This document shows positions 52,404 through 63,139 of a stretch of DNA of 64,000 bases, piece after piece; the first letter of the stretch is position 1, and each line of letters starts with the position of its first letter. The notes below the pieces were generated by a model. It was not told the origin of the DNA. It worked only from the letters and a program-made list of their open reading frames with translations, and made no database searches. The position numbers and the translations under genes were made by a program. Origin of the DNA: Sphingobium sp. Leaf26 (lineage in GTDB: Bacteria; Pseudomonadota; Alphaproteobacteria; Sphingomonadales; Sphingomonadaceae); the NCBI RefSeq assembly GCF_001421665.1, contig NZ_LMKV01000012.1, positions 454,185 to 518,184 on the forward strand, in the 5' to 3' direction.

Positions 52404-52418
52404 GTTCCCTTTATGTTC
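52404..52418 (-). promoter_or_regulatory. Candidate LexA (SOS) box between the small membrane protein gene and rpsB
   Basis: GTTC-CCTTTAT-GTTC on the plus strand (GAAC-ATAAAGG-GAAC in the minus direction) matches the alphaproteobacterial SOS consensus exactly. A further GTTC occurs five bases upstream (52395-52398), but that pair has the wrong spacing. It is 60 bp before the minus-strand gene and 158 bp before rpsB. Confidence 0.6.
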
Positions 52419-52477
52419 TCATTCGAGGACAACGTCAACCCTTGCATTTGCTTTTTTCGACGTCTAAAGGCGCGACC

Positions 52478-52570
52478 ATTCCACATGGGAATCAACATAT
52501 CCGGTGCCGGCAACGCCTTTCAGGCTGTTTTCCGTGTTCCTGATTCCCAGAGGTGTAACCGGAAGGAGAA
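52478..52570 (+). promoter_or_regulatory. rpsB 5' leader with mutually exclusive pairings
   Basis: TGGGAATCA (52486-52494) is the exact complement of TGATTCCCA (52541-52549), a 9-bp long-range stem closing 12-20 bases before the AAGGAG site. The same bases can instead form a local hairpin ATTCC (52478-52482)/GGAAT (52488-52492). A GCCT-TTC-AGGC hairpin (52516-52526) lies in the loop. The arrangement suits S2-mediated translational autoregulation, known for rpsB-tsf in other bacteria. Confidence 0.5.
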
Positions 52571-52575
52571 ATATT

Positions 52576-53334
52576 ATGGCGGCACCTGTCGTCACCATGC
52601 ACCAATTGATCGAGGCTGGCGCCCATTTCGGCCACCAGACCCACCGTTGGAATCCGCGCATGAAGCCGTACATCTTCGGCGAGCGCAACGGCATCCACAT
52701 CCTTGACCTGTCGCAGACCGTGCCCCTGTTCGGCCGTGCGCTCGACTTCGTGTCGGGCACTGTCGCCGCCGGCGGCAAGGTGTTGTTCGTGGGCACCAAG
52801 CGCCAGGCGCAGGACCCGATCGCGGACGCGGCGCGCAAGTCGGGCCAGCATTTCGTCAACCATCGCTGGCTGGGCGGCATGCTCACCAACTGGAAGACGA
52901 TTTCGGGTTCGATCAAGCGCCTGAAGACCCTCGAAGAGAAGCTGTCGGGCGATACCCACGGCTTCACCAAGAAGGAAGTGCTTCAGATGACTCGCGAGCG
53001 CGAGAAGCTGGAAGCCTCGCTCGGCGGCATCCGCGACATGAACGGCATCCCCGATGTCATGTTCGTGATCGACGCCAACAAGGAAGAGCTGGCGATCAAG
53101 GAAGCCAACACGCTGGGTATCCCGGTCGTCGCGATCCTCGATTCGAACGTCTCGCCCGACGGCATCGCCTTCCCGGTTCCGGCGAACGATGACGCCAGCC
53201 GCGCCATCCGCCTTTACTGCGACGCGATCGCCGCCGCCGCCACCAAGGGCAACCGTGGTGCGCAGCAGGCTTCGGGCGTCGACCTGGGCGCCATGGACGA
53301 GCCGATGGCTGAAGAAGTCGTCGCCGAAGCGTAA
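52576..53334 (+). CDS. rpsB: 30S ribosomal protein S2
   Basis: A 252-residue S2 ([73 protein letters not shown]). The start at 52576 is fixed by AAGGAG seven bases upstream; the frame extends to 52504 without homology. It binds 16S rRNA on the 30S back. Followed by tsf after a hairpin, the conserved bacterial pairing. Confidence 0.98.
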   Translation: MAAPVVTMHQLIEAGAHFGHQTHRWNPRMKPYIFGERNGIHILDLSQTVPLFGRALDFVSGTVAAGGKVLFVGTKRQAQDPIADAARKSGQHFVNHRWLGGMLTNWKTISGSIKRLKTLEEKLSGDTHGFTKKEVLQMTREREKLEASLGGIRDMNGIPDVMFVIDANKEELAIKEANTLGIPVVAILDSNVSPDGIAFPVPANDDASRAIRLYCDAIAAAATKGNRGAQQASGVDLGAMDEPMAEEVVAEA

Positions 53335-53365
53335 GCCCGTCGCACGACTGCAAGAATAACAGGCT

Positions 53366-53393
53366 AGGGCGCGCTCTTTAAGAGACGCGCCCT
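53366..53393 (+). terminator. Hairpin between rpsB and tsf (attenuator-like)
   Basis: AGGGCGCG (53366-53373) pairs with CGCGCCCT (53386-53393); CTCT/AGAG continues the stem past one bulged A. No T-run follows, so partial termination or processing is more likely than full stop. Confidence 0.6.
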
Positions 53394-53431
53394 CCTGCGT
53401 ATTGTGAAACATTCAAATTAGGAGCCGAAAC

Positions 53432-54364
53432 ATGGCCGAAATTACCGCTGCCGCCGTCAAGGAACTGCGCGACCGTTCGGGCGCGGGCATGATGGACTGC
53501 AAGAAGGCGCTCACCGAAGCCAATGGCGACATCGAAGCGGCAACCGACTGGTTGCGTGCCAAGGGCCTGGCCGCCGCGCAGAAGAAGTCGAGCCGCACTG
53601 CCGCTGAAGGCCTGGTCGGCGTTGCCGTTTCCGGCACCAAGGGCGTTGCCGTCGAAGTGAACAGCGAAACCGATTTCGTCGCCAAGAACGAACAGTTCCA
53701 GGACTTCGTGCGCACCGCTTCGGCTATTGCGCTGGAAAGCGGCGCGGCCGACGCCGAAGCGCTGACCGCGCAGGCGCACCCCGCCGGCGGCACCATCGCC
53801 GAGAAGCTGGTCGCCAACGTCGCCACCATCGGTGAAAACCAGACCGTCCGTCGCGTCGCCCATGTCGAAGTGACGCAAGGCGTCGTGGTTCCCTACGTCC
53901 ACAACGCCGCTGCGCCGGGCCTGGGCAAGATCGGCGTTCTCGTTGCGCTGGAAGGCGATGCGCCCGCCGACGTGCTGGAGCCGCTGGGCAAGCAGCTTGC
54001 CATGCACATCGCCGCCGCTTTCCCGCTGGCGCTGTCGGCTGCCGACATCGACCCGGCGATCATCGAGCGTGAAGCTGCGATCGCGCGCGAAAAGAATGCC
54101 GACAAGATCGCCGGTAAGTCGGAAGAGATCGCCGCCAAGATCATCAACGGCCCGGTCGAAAAGTTCCGCAAGGAGAATGCCCTGCTGACGCAGGCGTTCG
54201 TCATGGATGGCAAGACCCCGGTGCAGGACGTGATCGCATCGGCGGCCAAGGATGCCGGCGCGACCATCACGCTGAAATCCTATGTCCGCTTCCAGCTCGG
54301 CGAAGGCATCGAGAAGGAAGTCAGCGATTTCGCGGCGGAAGTCGCGGCCGCCGCCGGCGTCTGA
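53432..54364 (+). CDS. tsf: Elongation factor Ts
   Basis: A 310-residue EF-Ts: UBA-like N-terminus [28 protein letters not shown], the core with [15 protein letters not shown] and two dimerisation domains, ending [14 protein letters not shown]. It exchanges GDP for GTP on EF-Tu. AGGAG lies upstream of the ATG. A strong terminator follows, so pyrH has its own promoter or relies on readthrough. Confidence 0.98.
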   Translation: MAEITAAAVKELRDRSGAGMMDCKKALTEANGDIEAATDWLRAKGLAAAQKKSSRTAAEGLVGVAVSGTKGVAVEVNSETDFVAKNEQFQDFVRTASAIALESGAADAEALTAQAHPAGGTIAEKLVANVATIGENQTVRRVAHVEVTQGVVVPYVHNAAAPGLGKIGVLVALEGDAPADVLEPLGKQLAMHIAAAFPLALSAADIDPAIIEREAAIAREKNADKIAGKSEEIAAKIINGPVEKFRKENALLTQAFVMDGKTPVQDVIASAAKDAGATITLKSYVRFQLGEGIEKEVSDFAAEVAAAAGV

Positions 54365-54394
54365 TCGACCGCTTCAGTCGACACGAAACAGGGA

Positions 54395-54425
54395 AGGGGA
54401 GTGGCCGCAGGGCCGCTCCCCTTTT
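54395..54425 (+). terminator. Rho-independent terminator after tsf
   Basis: A 12-bp stem (54395-54406 with 54411-54422, one T-G wobble, loop GCAG) is followed by TTT. It is 30 bp beyond the tsf stop. Confidence 0.9.
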
Positions 54426-54574
54426 CCTTGCCCGTCGATCGGGCGATTGCCGGCCTGCATATATTCTCCATCGGGCAAGCTGCATTATGGCAACAATCGC
54501 CCTTCCCATTGCCGGCTTGCGCCCCTAATGTCCGGCCGCTTCCCTGCTACTCTACCCAAGGATTCTTGCCCCGC

Positions 54575-55300
54575 ATGACCCGGCCTGCCTACAAGCGTAT
54601 CCTGTTGAAATTGTCCGGCGAAGTGCTGATGGGGCAGGGGCAGTTCGGCATCGAGCCGGAAACCGTGGCCCGTGTCGCAGGCGAGATCGCCGCGGCCAAG
54701 GATGCCGGGTTCGAGATTTGCGTGGTCGTGGGCGGCGGCAATATCTTCCGGGGGCTGGCCGGCGCGGCCAAGGGCTTCGACCGGGCGAGCGCCGATTATA
54801 TGGGCATGCTGGCGACGGTGATGAACGCGCTGGCGGTGCAGAATGCGCTGGAAAAACTGGGTTATGACACCCGCGTCCAGTCGGCCATCCCGATGGCGTC
54901 GGTATGCGAACCCTATATCCGTCGCAAGGCCGAGCGCCATATCGAGAAGGGCCGGATCGTCATCTTTGCAGCCGGCACGGGCAGCCCCTTCTTCACCACC
55001 GACACGACCGCAGCGTTGCGCGCGGCCGAGATGAATTGCGACGCGCTGTTCAAGGGTACGAGCGTCGACGGCATCTATAATGCCGATCCCAAGAAGGTGG
55101 CCGACGCGGTCCGTTATGACAGCATCAGTTTCGATCAGGTGCTGAACGATAATCTGAAGGTCATGGACGCCAGCGCCATCGCCTTGTGCCGCGAGAATAA
55201 CATTCCCATCGTCGTGTTCAACATCCGCGAAACCGGGAACCTTGCCACCGTGCTGGCCGGGCAGGGTGTCGCGACGATCGTTCAGAATCAGGAGTCCTAA
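54575..55300 (+). CDS. pyrH: UMP kinase
   Basis: A 241-residue hexameric UMP kinase of the amino-acid-kinase fold: [73 protein letters not shown] and [10 protein letters not shown]. It phosphorylates UMP to UDP. The start at 54575 (MTRPAYKRI) is preferred over an upstream in-frame extension that crosses the tsf terminator. It heads the frr-uppS-cdsA-dxr-rseP-bamA run. Confidence 0.96.
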   Translation: MTRPAYKRILLKLSGEVLMGQGQFGIEPETVARVAGEIAAAKDAGFEICVVVGGGNIFRGLAGAAKGFDRASADYMGMLATVMNALAVQNALEKLGYDTRVQSAIPMASVCEPYIRRKAERHIEKGRIVIFAAGTGSPFFTTDTTAALRAAEMNCDALFKGTSVDGIYNADPKKVADAVRYDSISFDQVLNDNLKVMDASAIALCRENNIPIVVFNIRETGNLATVLAGQGVATIVQNQES

Positions 55301-55303
55301 GTC

Positions 55304-55861
55304 ATGCCGCAATATAACAAGTCCGACCTAGAGCGCCGCATGGCCGGCGCGATCGAAGCGCTGCGTGGCGACCTGACGGGCCTGCGTACCGGCCGCGCCA
55401 ATGTGCAACTGCTCGATCCCGTCACGGTCACCGTCTATGGCGCGAACATGCCGCTCAATCAGGTGGCGACCGTGTCGGCGCCTGAACCGCGCATGCTGTC
55501 GGTGCAGGTGTGGGACAAGATGAATGTCGGTCCGTGCGACAAGGCGATCCGCTCCGCGGGCCTGGGGTTGAACCCCATCGTGGACGGACAGACGCTGCGC
55601 CTGCCGATCCCCGACCTGACCGAGGAACGGCGCAAGGAACTGGCGAAGCTGGCCAGCAAATATGCCGAAGGCGCGCGCGTGGCCGTGCGCAACGTCCGCC
55701 GCGACGGCATGGACAGCCTGAAGACCGACGAGAAGAAGGGCGAGATCAGCGAAGACGAGCGCAAGCGGCTGGAAACGGAAGTCCAGAAGATGACCGACAG
55801 CACCATCGCCGATCTGGACGCGCTGGCAACCGCGAAGGAAAAGGAAATCCTCGGCCAATAA
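55304..55861 (+). CDS. frr: Ribosome recycling factor
   Basis: A 185-residue [77 protein letters not shown] and the C-terminal helix [18 protein letters not shown]. It splits post-termination ribosomes with EF-G. Starts 3 bp after pyrH; the pair is nearly universal. Confidence 0.98.
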   Translation: MPQYNKSDLERRMAGAIEALRGDLTGLRTGRANVQLLDPVTVTVYGANMPLNQVATVSAPEPRMLSVQVWDKMNVGPCDKAIRSAGLGLNPIVDGQTLRLPIPDLTEERRKELAKLASKYAEGARVAVRNVRRDGMDSLKTDEKKGEISEDERKRLETEVQKMTDSTIADLDALATAKEKEILGQ

Positions 55862-55904
55862 GCCGGGGCTTTCCTTTCGCGGCCAAAACACGCATGCCTA
55901 TCTG

Positions 55905-56645
<741 letters not shown>

Positions 56646-56649
56646 TCGA

Positions 56650-57429
56650 ATGACGAGCGAATTGCGGACCCGCAGCATCGTGGGCGTCGCGTTGATCGCG
56701 GTGGCGCTGGGCGCGCTGCTGTCGGGCGGCCTGATCTTCTGGACCCTGCTGTCCGTAGCCGGCGTGCTGATGCAGGGAGAGTGGGGCGACCTGACGGGCG
56801 CGACACCGGAGCAGCGCAAGTCGGCGATGTTCGCCGTGTCGATCCCGCTGGCCTTGCTGTGCCCCTATGCGGCCGGGATCGACTGGCCGGTGCTGATCGC
56901 GGCGGCGGCGGCGTTTTTCTTCGTCCTGTTCACCAGTCGCAAGCCGAAGCTGGCGCTGGGCATCCCCTATATCTGCCTGCCGATCGTGGCTTTGCTCTAT
57001 CTGCGCGGGCAGGCGCCGAATATCTTCGGGCTGCTGCTGGCCTTCTGGGCGCTGGGGCTGGTGTGGGCGACCGACATCGGCGCCTATTTTGCGGGCCGGT
57101 CGATCGGCGGGCCGAAGCTGGCGCCACGGATCAGTCCGTCCAAGACCTGGGCGGGACTGGCGGGAGGCGTGCTCGCTGCGCTGGTGCTGGGTTTTCTGCT
57201 GCATCGCTTTGCCGACCTGCCGATCCAGTTGGCGGCGGCGAGCGGCCTGCTGGCGGTAGCGGCGCAGGCGGGCGATCTGCTGGAAAGCCATATGAAGCGC
57301 CGGGCGGGGGTCAAGGATAGTGGCACGCTGTTGCCCGGCCATGGCGGGGTGATGGACCGGCTGGACGGAGTGGCGACGGGCGCGCCGCTGGCTGCCATCC
57401 TCTATTGGCTATTGGTCGCAGGCGCATGA
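56650..57429 (+). CDS. cdsA: Phosphatidate cytidylyltransferase
   Basis: A 259-residue membrane enzyme with about seven helices and the C-terminal CdsA signature: SPSKTWAGLAGGV and DSGTLLPGHGGVMDRLDGV, which carries the catalytic Asp residues. It converts phosphatidic acid and CTP to CDP-diacylglycerol, feeding PssA encoded 5 kb upstream. Its stop overlaps the dxr start by four bases. Confidence 0.96.
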   Translation: MTSELRTRSIVGVALIAVALGALLSGGLIFWTLLSVAGVLMQGEWGDLTGATPEQRKSAMFAVSIPLALLCPYAAGIDWPVLIAAAAAFFFVLFTSRKPKLALGIPYICLPIVALLYLRGQAPNIFGLLLAFWALGLVWATDIGAYFAGRSIGGPKLAPRISPSKTWAGLAGGVLAALVLGFLLHRFADLPIQLAAASGLLAVAAQAGDLLESHMKRRAGVKDSGTLLPGHGGVMDRLDGVATGAPLAAILYWLLVAGA

Positions 57430-58583
57430 AAAGCATATCGATTTTCGGCGCGACCGGATCGGTCGGCCTGTCGACGCTGGACCTGATCCGGCGGGAACCC
57501 GATGCCTATCAGGTCGTGGCGCTGACCGCGAACAGCGATGTGGACGGTCTGGCGAAGCAGGCGCGCGAGACGGGCGCGCGACTGGCAGTGATCGGGCAGG
57601 AACGGCTGTACGGGGCGCTGAAGGGCGCGCTAGCCGGGTCGGGTATCGAGGTTGCGGCGGGCGAGGAGGCGCTGGTCGCGGCGGCGCAGGCGGGCGCGGA
57701 CTGGACCATGGCGTCGATCGTGGGCTGTGCCGGGCTGCGTCCGACCATGGCGGCGCTGCAAGCCGGCGGGACCGTGGCGCTGGCGAACAAGGAATCGCTG
57801 GTGTCGGCCGGGGCGCTGATGATGGAGGCCGCGACCGCATCCGGCGCGACCCTGTTGCCGGTAGACAGTGAGCATAATGCGATTTTCCAGTGCCTTGCCG
57901 GCAGCAGTTTGGAGGATGTGGCAAGGATCACCCTGACCGCGAGCGGCGGGCCGTTCCGCACCAAAAGCCGGGCCGAGATGGCGGCGATGACCCCGGCGCA
58001 GGCGGTGGCGCATCCCAACTGGTCGATGGGCGCGAAGATCAGCGTCGATAGCGCGACGATGATGAACAAGGGGCTGGAACTGATCGAGGCGGCCTATCTC
58101 TTCCCGGTCGGACTCGATCGGATCGAGATATTGGTGCACCCGCAGTCGGTGATTCATTCGATGGTCGAATATCGCGACCGGTCCACGCTGGCGCAGCTTG
58201 GATCGCCGGACATGCGGATTCCGATCGCCCATGCGCTGGCCTGGCCCAAGCGGATCGCGACGCCGTGCCAGCCGCTGGATTTGGCACATATTGGCAGGCT
58301 CGATTTCGAAGCCCCTGATATGGAGCGCTTTCCGGCGTTGCGTCTGGCGCGGGATGCGGCGCAGGCGGGCGGGGCGACCCCGGCCATCATGAATGCCGCC
58401 AATGAAGTGGCGGTCGCCGCTTTCCTTGAGGGGCGGATCGGCTTCCTTGATATCGCCATGATTGTGGAGGATGTGTTGAACCGCTATAGCGCGGCCAGCC
58501 CTTCCGCGATCGACGATGTGCTGGCGGTGGACGGACAGGCGCGCAAGGAAGCGGGCCTAGCGATGGAAAGATTGACGGTTTGA
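57426..58583 (+). CDS. dxr: 1-deoxy-D-xylulose 5-phosphate reductoisomerase
   Basis: A 385-residue DXR. The NADPH-binding start is SISIFGATGSVGLSTLDLIR; ANKESLVSAG, the metal/substrate segment LPVDSEHNAIFQCL, SGGPFR, HPNWSMGAKISVDSATMMNK and NAANEVAVAAFLEGRI are all present. It commits DXP to the MEP isoprenoid pathway, supplying UppS. The ATG overlaps the cdsA stop; rseP follows with a TTGA overlap. Confidence 0.97.
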   Translation: MKSISIFGATGSVGLSTLDLIRREPDAYQVVALTANSDVDGLAKQARETGARLAVIGQERLYGALKGALAGSGIEVAAGEEALVAAAQAGADWTMASIVGCAGLRPTMAALQAGGTVALANKESLVSAGALMMEAATASGATLLPVDSEHNAIFQCLAGSSLEDVARITLTASGGPFRTKSRAEMAAMTPAQAVAHPNWSMGAKISVDSATMMNKGLELIEAAYLFPVGLDRIEILVHPQSVIHSMVEYRDRSTLAQLGSPDMRIPIAHALAWPKRIATPCQPLDLAHIGRLDFEAPDMERFPALRLARDAAQAGGATPAIMNAANEVAVAAFLEGRIGFLDIAMIVEDVLNRYSAASPSAIDDVLAVDGQARKEAGLAMERLTV

Positions 58584-59713
58584 TCCACAATCCCGGTTTC
58601 CTGTTGACCGCACTGGCCTTTGTCGCGGTCATCGGAACGCTCGTCTTCGTGCATGAGCTTGGCCATTATCTGGTTGGGCGCTGGTGCGGGGTGAAGGCGG
58701 AAGCGTTTTCGATCGGCTTCGGGCCGGAACTGTTCGCCTGGGTCGACCGGCGCGGCACGCGCTGGCGCATCGCGGCGCTGCCGCTGGGCGGCTATGTCCG
58801 CTTCAAGGGCGACATGAACGCGGCGAGCATGACCGATCCGGCCTGGCTGGAAATGTCGGCGCAGGATCGGGCGGACAGTTTTCCCGCCAAGCCGCTGTGG
58901 CAGCGCGCGGCGATCGTCGCGGCCGGCCCGGCGATCAATTTCCTGTTCGCGATCCTGATTCTGGGCGGCTTTGCCGTCGTCCATGGCGAAAGCCGAACGC
59001 CGGCCGTCGCCGGCCTGATCCAGCCGGGCAGCGCCGCGCAGGCCGCCGGCATCCGCGTCGGCGACCGTATCCTGTCGTTCAACGGACGCGGGATGGACAC
59101 CTATGGCGACATGGTGATGTACACGCTGTACCACCCCGGCGAGGCGGTGGACATCGTGATCGAGCGCGCCGGCGAGCGGATCGAGACGAAGGCGACGATC
59201 GCCGTCGTTGAAGAAAATGACGGTTTTGGCGGTAAGGCGCGTATCGGCCGGCTGGGCATCGGCGCTGGCAAGCCGGTGGTCGAGCGCGTACCCCTGTGGC
59301 GCGCGCCGGCGGTGGCGGTCGACCGGCTGGGCGACATCATCCGCAACATCGTCGAAACGATGGGCCAGATCCTTAGCGGGCAGCGGTCGGTCAAGGAAAT
59401 GGGCGGGCCGCTCAAGATCGCGCAGGTTTCCGGGCAAGCGGCGACGCTGGGTCTGGAATCGCTCGTCCTGCTGATGGCGTTCGTGTCGATTAACTTGGGG
59501 TTCATCAACCTGTTGCCAATTCCCATGCTGGATGGCGGGCATCTGCTCTTTTACGGGATCGAGGCGGTACAGCGGCGTCCGGTCAGCGCACAGGCGCAGG
59601 AATGGGCCTATCGGTCCGGTCTGGCGGTGCTGATGGCGATGATGCTGCTGGTGACTTTCAACGATTTGTCGTCTTTCGGGCTGTGGAAGAGCCTGTCCGG
59701 CTTGATCGGTTGA
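58580..59713 (+). CDS. rseP: RIP metalloprotease (site-2 protease)
   Basis: A 377-residue M50B intramembrane protease. The zinc motif is H25-E-L-G-H29 in the first membrane helix, a PDZ domain (about 120-210) contains IQPGSAAQAAGIRVGDRILS, and the second zinc-ligand region is NLLPIPMLDGGHLLFYGIEA. The start is TTG at 58580, overlapping the dxr stop as TTGA. It cleaves membrane-tethered anti-sigma factors and signal peptides in envelope-stress control. Confidence 0.95.
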   Translation: MIHNPGFLLTALAFVAVIGTLVFVHELGHYLVGRWCGVKAEAFSIGFGPELFAWVDRRGTRWRIAALPLGGYVRFKGDMNAASMTDPAWLEMSAQDRADSFPAKPLWQRAAIVAAGPAINFLFAILILGGFAVVHGESRTPAVAGLIQPGSAAQAAGIRVGDRILSFNGRGMDTYGDMVMYTLYHPGEAVDIVIERAGERIETKATIAVVEENDGFGGKARIGRLGIGAGKPVVERVPLWRAPAVAVDRLGDIIRNIVETMGQILSGQRSVKEMGGPLKIAQVSGQAATLGLESLVLLMAFVSINLGFINLLPIPMLDGGHLLFYGIEAVQRRPVSAQAQEWAYRSGLAVLMAMMLLVTFNDLSSFGLWKSLSGLIG

Positions 59714-59803
59714 CGCGCATCGGGCAGGGAAGCCCGGTTTGGCGTCGTCTGTGTCGGCGGAAACATTTTAGTGCGAGTTTTTGAGGTGATGCGGGTGACA
59801 GCG

Positions 59804-62476
59804 ATGAAGAGCAGCTTGAGGCAGCGCCCGGTCGTGGCCGCCCTGTTGGCGACGACCATGATCGCGGGCTTGCCGGCCGTTCCGGCTATGGCCCAACAGG
59901 CGGCGGCCCAGCAGACGCCGGCCCCGGCCGGTACGCTGGCCGCGCCCGCAAGCGCGCCGGCCGCCGCGCCGATACAGGGCACGATCCGCGCCATCAGCGT
60001 GATCGGCACCCAGCGCCTGGAGCCGGACACGGTGCTGTCCTACACCAAGCTGCGCATCGGCCAGCCCTACACGCAGGAAAGCCTGGATCAGGGCCTGCGC
60101 GACCTGTACGAGACGGAATTGTTCGCGGACGTCCAGATCCGTAACGACAATGGCGCCCTCACCGTCGAGGTGAAGGAAAACCCGGTCATCAACCGTATCG
60201 TCCTTGAAGGTAATAAGCGCCTCAAGGAAGACAAGATTCGTCCCGAAATAAAACTGGCTCCGCGCCAGATCTATACCCGGTCGAAGGTGCGTGCGGATGT
60301 GGCCCGCATCGTGGAGCTGTATCGCCGGCAGGGCCGCTTTGCCGCGACGATCGAGCCGAAGATGGTCCAACTGGACCAGAACCGCGTCGATATCGTGTTC
60401 GAGATCAGCGAAGGCCCCAAGTCCAAGGTCCGCCAGATCAACATCATCGGCAACGAGAAGTTCAAGGACGGCGAACTGCGCACCCAGATGGTGACCAAGC
60501 AGTCGCGCTGGTTCCGCCTGTTCTCGTCGGGCACCAGCTACGATCCCGATCGCCTGGCCTATGACCAGCAGAAGCTGCGCCAGTTCTACCTGACCGAAGG
60601 CTATGCCGATTTCCGCGTGATTTCCGCCGTGGCGGAACTGACGCCCGACAAGCAGGACTTCATCATCACCTATGTGGTGGAAGAAGGCGATCGCTATAAA
60701 TTCGGGGACGTGAAGGTCGAATCCGACATTCGCGACCTGTCCGGCGACGGCCTGACCAAGCGCCTGCCGATGAAGAAAGGCGACTGGTACAACGCCAAGC
60801 AGGTCGAGGATACGGTCGATACGCTGAGCGAGACGGCGGGCCTGTTCGGCTATGCCTTTGCCGACGTGTCGCCGGACTTCAACCGCCAGAAGGACACGCT
60901 GACGATGGGGATCAATTTCCGCATCGCCAACGCGCCGCGCGTCTATGTCGAGCGGGTCGACATCAACGGCAATACGCTGACGCAGGACAAGGTCGTGCGC
61001 CGCGAGTTCCGTCTGGCCGAAGGCGACGCCTTCAACAGCTTCCTGGTGAAGCGGTCGAAGGACCGGATCAACTCGCTCGGCTTCTTCCAGGAGAAGCTGG
61101 ACGTCGAGCAGAAGCCGGGTTCCGCGCCTGATCGCATCATCCTGGAAACCAACGTGCAGGAAAAGTCGACCGGCGAATTGTCGCTGTCGGCCGGTTTCTC
61201 GTCGCTGGAACGCTTCATCGTGTCGGCGTCGATCACGCAGCGCAACTTCCGCGGCAAGGGCCAGGAACTGCGCACCTCGGTCAATTATTCGGCTTATTCG
61301 AAGTCGGTGGAAGTGGGCTTTACCGAGCCCTATTTCATGGACAAGAATATCGCGCTGGGCGGCGACATCTATCGCCGTGACTTGAACAGCTTCCGCTATC
61401 TGACGAGCAATACGCGCGATACGACCTATGAGCAGTCGACCACCGGTTTCCAGATCCGCGCGGGCGTGCCGATCACCGAATATATGTCGCTGGCGCTGCG
61501 CTACAGCCTCAATTACGACGATGTGACGCTCGACAAGGACACTTACTACACCAACGGTACCTGCGATCCGATCCTGGCTGGCCGCTATCTGTGCGATGCG
61601 ATCGGCAAGCGGACCACATCTTCGCTCGGCTATTCGCTGATCTACGATACCCGCGACAACCGCATCCGCGCGACCCGTGGCCAGAATTTGACGCTGAGCC
61701 AGGATTTTGCGGGCCTTGGCGGCAGCGTGAAATATGTCCGCACCCGTATTCAGGGCGCGAAATATGTACCGCTGGGCAGCGGTTTCATCTTCTCGCTGTC
61801 GGGTGAAGGCGGCTATATCCACAGTCTGGAAGGGACGCGCCGCGACGCCACCGGCGCAGAAGTCGATCCCGTTCGCCTGACCGATCGCTTCTTCCTGGGT
61901 GAACCGCAGTTCCGCGGTTTCGACATTCGCGGCGTCGGCCCGCGCGTGAAACGCTATTATCTGCAATCGCAGACGGTGGATGGTACGACCAGCTATGTCC
62001 GCGATACCAGCAACAACAACGTCACCGACGACGCATTGGGCGGCCGTGTCTATTATCTGGCCCGCGCAGAAGTCGAAATTCCGCTGGGTTCGGGTGCGCG
62101 CGAAATGGGCCTGCGTCCGTCGATCTTCATGGACGCGGGTGCCGTCGCTGGCCTGAAAAATCCCGGCCTTATCAATGGCGACGGCAGTTTTGCCGGCTAT
62201 TGCGACCCAGGCACCGACGCCCCGACCGGTTCGACCCGCGTCCGCGCCACGGGCACGGCACGTGCGCCGGTTTGCGGCACGAACTACACGTTCGCCGGCG
62301 GCAATTTCGAAGAAGAATTTCTCGGCAACACGCTCAAGCCGCGTCTGTCGGTGGGCTTTGGCGTCAACTGGAACTCGCCGTTCGGCCCGTTCCGGATCGA
62401 CATCGCCAAGGCCCTGCTCAAGGAACCAGGGGACGACAACAAGCTCATTACCTTCAACGTAGGGACTCAATTCTGA
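59804..62476 (+). CDS. bamA: Outer-membrane protein assembly factor BamA
   Basis: About 890 residues: signal peptide (MKSSLRQRPVVAALLATTMI, cut near AMAQQ), an Ala/Pro-rich linker, five POTRA domains (about 60-420, beginning GTIRAISVIGTQRLEPDTVL) and the 16-strand Omp85 barrel, including the family motif FFLGEPQFRGFDIRGVGPR. It ends FNVGTQF with the terminal Phe. Three in-frame starts exist (GTG 59771, ATG 59789, ATG 59804); 59804 gives the most typical signal peptide. BamA inserts beta-barrels. Confidence 0.96.
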   Translation: MKSSLRQRPVVAALLATTMIAGLPAVPAMAQQAAAQQTPAPAGTLAAPASAPAAAPIQGTIRAISVIGTQRLEPDTVLSYTKLRIGQPYTQESLDQGLRDLYETELFADVQIRNDNGALTVEVKENPVINRIVLEGNKRLKEDKIRPEIKLAPRQIYTRSKVRADVARIVELYRRQGRFAATIEPKMVQLDQNRVDIVFEISEGPKSKVRQINIIGNEKFKDGELRTQMVTKQSRWFRLFSSGTSYDPDRLAYDQQKLRQFYLTEGYADFRVISAVAELTPDKQDFIITYVVEEGDRYKFGDVKVESDIRDLSGDGLTKRLPMKKGDWYNAKQVEDTVDTLSETAGLFGYAFADVSPDFNRQKDTLTMGINFRIANAPRVYVERVDINGNTLTQDKVVRREFRLAEGDAFNSFLVKRSKDRINSLGFFQEKLDVEQKPGSAPDRIILETNVQEKSTGELSLSAGFSSLERFIVSASITQRNFRGKGQELRTSVNYSAYSKSVEVGFTEPYFMDKNIALGGDIYRRDLNSFRYLTSNTRDTTYEQSTTGFQIRAGVPITEYMSLALRYSLNYDDVTLDKDTYYTNGTCDPILAGRYLCDAIGKRTTSSLGYSLIYDTRDNRIRATRGQNLTLSQDFAGLGGSVKYVRTRIQGAKYVPLGSGFIFSLSGEGGYIHSLEGTRRDATGAEVDPVRLTDRFFLGEPQFRGFDIRGVGPRVKRYYLQSQTVDGTTSYVRDTSNNNVTDDALGGRVYYLARAEVEIPLGSGAREMGLRPSIFMDAGAVAGLKNPGLINGDGSFAGYCDPGTDAPTGSTRVRATGTARAPVCGTNYTFAGGNFEEEFLGNTLKPRLSVGFGVNWNSPFGPFRIDIAKALLKEPGDDNKLITFNVGTQF

Positions 62477-63132
62477 TGAAGACGATTTTCAAGGCCGCGG
62501 CGCTCGTTTTCGCGCCCATGACCGCCATTGCACTGACCGCCGTTCCGGCCGTTGCCCAGACCAAGTCGGGCATCGCCGTGGTGGATCTGGAAGAAGCCGT
62601 GGGCAAGAGCGCTGCCTTCACCACCGCGATGAGCCAGATGCAGACCACCTACAAGCCGCAGATCGACGCGATCAACACGCGCCGCGCCGCGATCGAAACC
62701 GACCTCAAGACCAAGGGCGACGCGCTTCAGGCCGCGCTGAAGGCCGCCGGCAACAAGCCGACCCCGGCGATCGAGACCCAGTATCAGCAGTATCAGCAGG
62801 CACAGCAGGCCGCCCAGGCCGAATTGCAGCGCATGGGTCAGCCGGTCGGCCTGGCCCGCGCCTATGTCGAGCAGCAGATCGTCGCCAAGCTGGACGACGC
62901 GCTGAAGGCTGCGACCGCCAAGACCAAGTCGGAAATCGTGTTCAAGAAGGCCGCGACCGAAAGCTTCGGCGCTGGTGCGGACATTACCCCGTCGGTCATC
63001 ACCGAACTCAACGCGCTGGTCCCCAGCGTCAGCATCACCCCGCCGGCCGGCTGGCAGCCGGGTGGTCAGGGCCAGCCGGCCGCTGCCGCACCCGCTCCGG
63101 CGACCCCGGCGCAGGCGCCCAAGTCGCGCTGA
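62476..63132 (+). CDS. skp: Periplasmic chaperone OmpH/Skp family
   Basis: A 218-residue OmpH-family protein: signal peptide [20 protein letters not shown] (cut after AVAQ), the beta-strand [20 protein letters not shown], a long coiled tentacle ([39 protein letters not shown]) and a Pro/Ala-rich C-terminal tail longer than in E. coli Skp. It carries unfolded outer-membrane proteins to Bam. Start overlaps the bamA stop by one base. Confidence 0.9.
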   Translation: MKTIFKAAALVFAPMTAIALTAVPAVAQTKSGIAVVDLEEAVGKSAAFTTAMSQMQTTYKPQIDAINTRRAAIETDLKTKGDALQAALKAAGNKPTPAIETQYQQYQQAQQAAQAELQRMGQPVGLARAYVEQQIVAKLDDALKAATAKTKSEIVFKKAATESFGAGADITPSVITELNALVPSVSITPPAGWQPGGQGQPAAAAPAPATPAQAPKSR

Positions 63133-63139
63133 TCCGGGC

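Noticed and set aside
52395-52407. Second SOS half-site pair GTTC-N5-GTTC
   Set aside because: Spacing is eight bases (N8 between the cores) or otherwise not seven, so it does not match the LexA consensus; only 52404-52418 does.
52232-52513. Minus-strand open frame of 93 codons across the SOS box
   Set aside because: Out of frame with the small membrane protein and without domain or ribosome site.
59768-62470. Minus-strand open frame of 900 codons
   Set aside because: Antisense shadow of bamA, which has complete POTRA and barrel motifs on the other strand.
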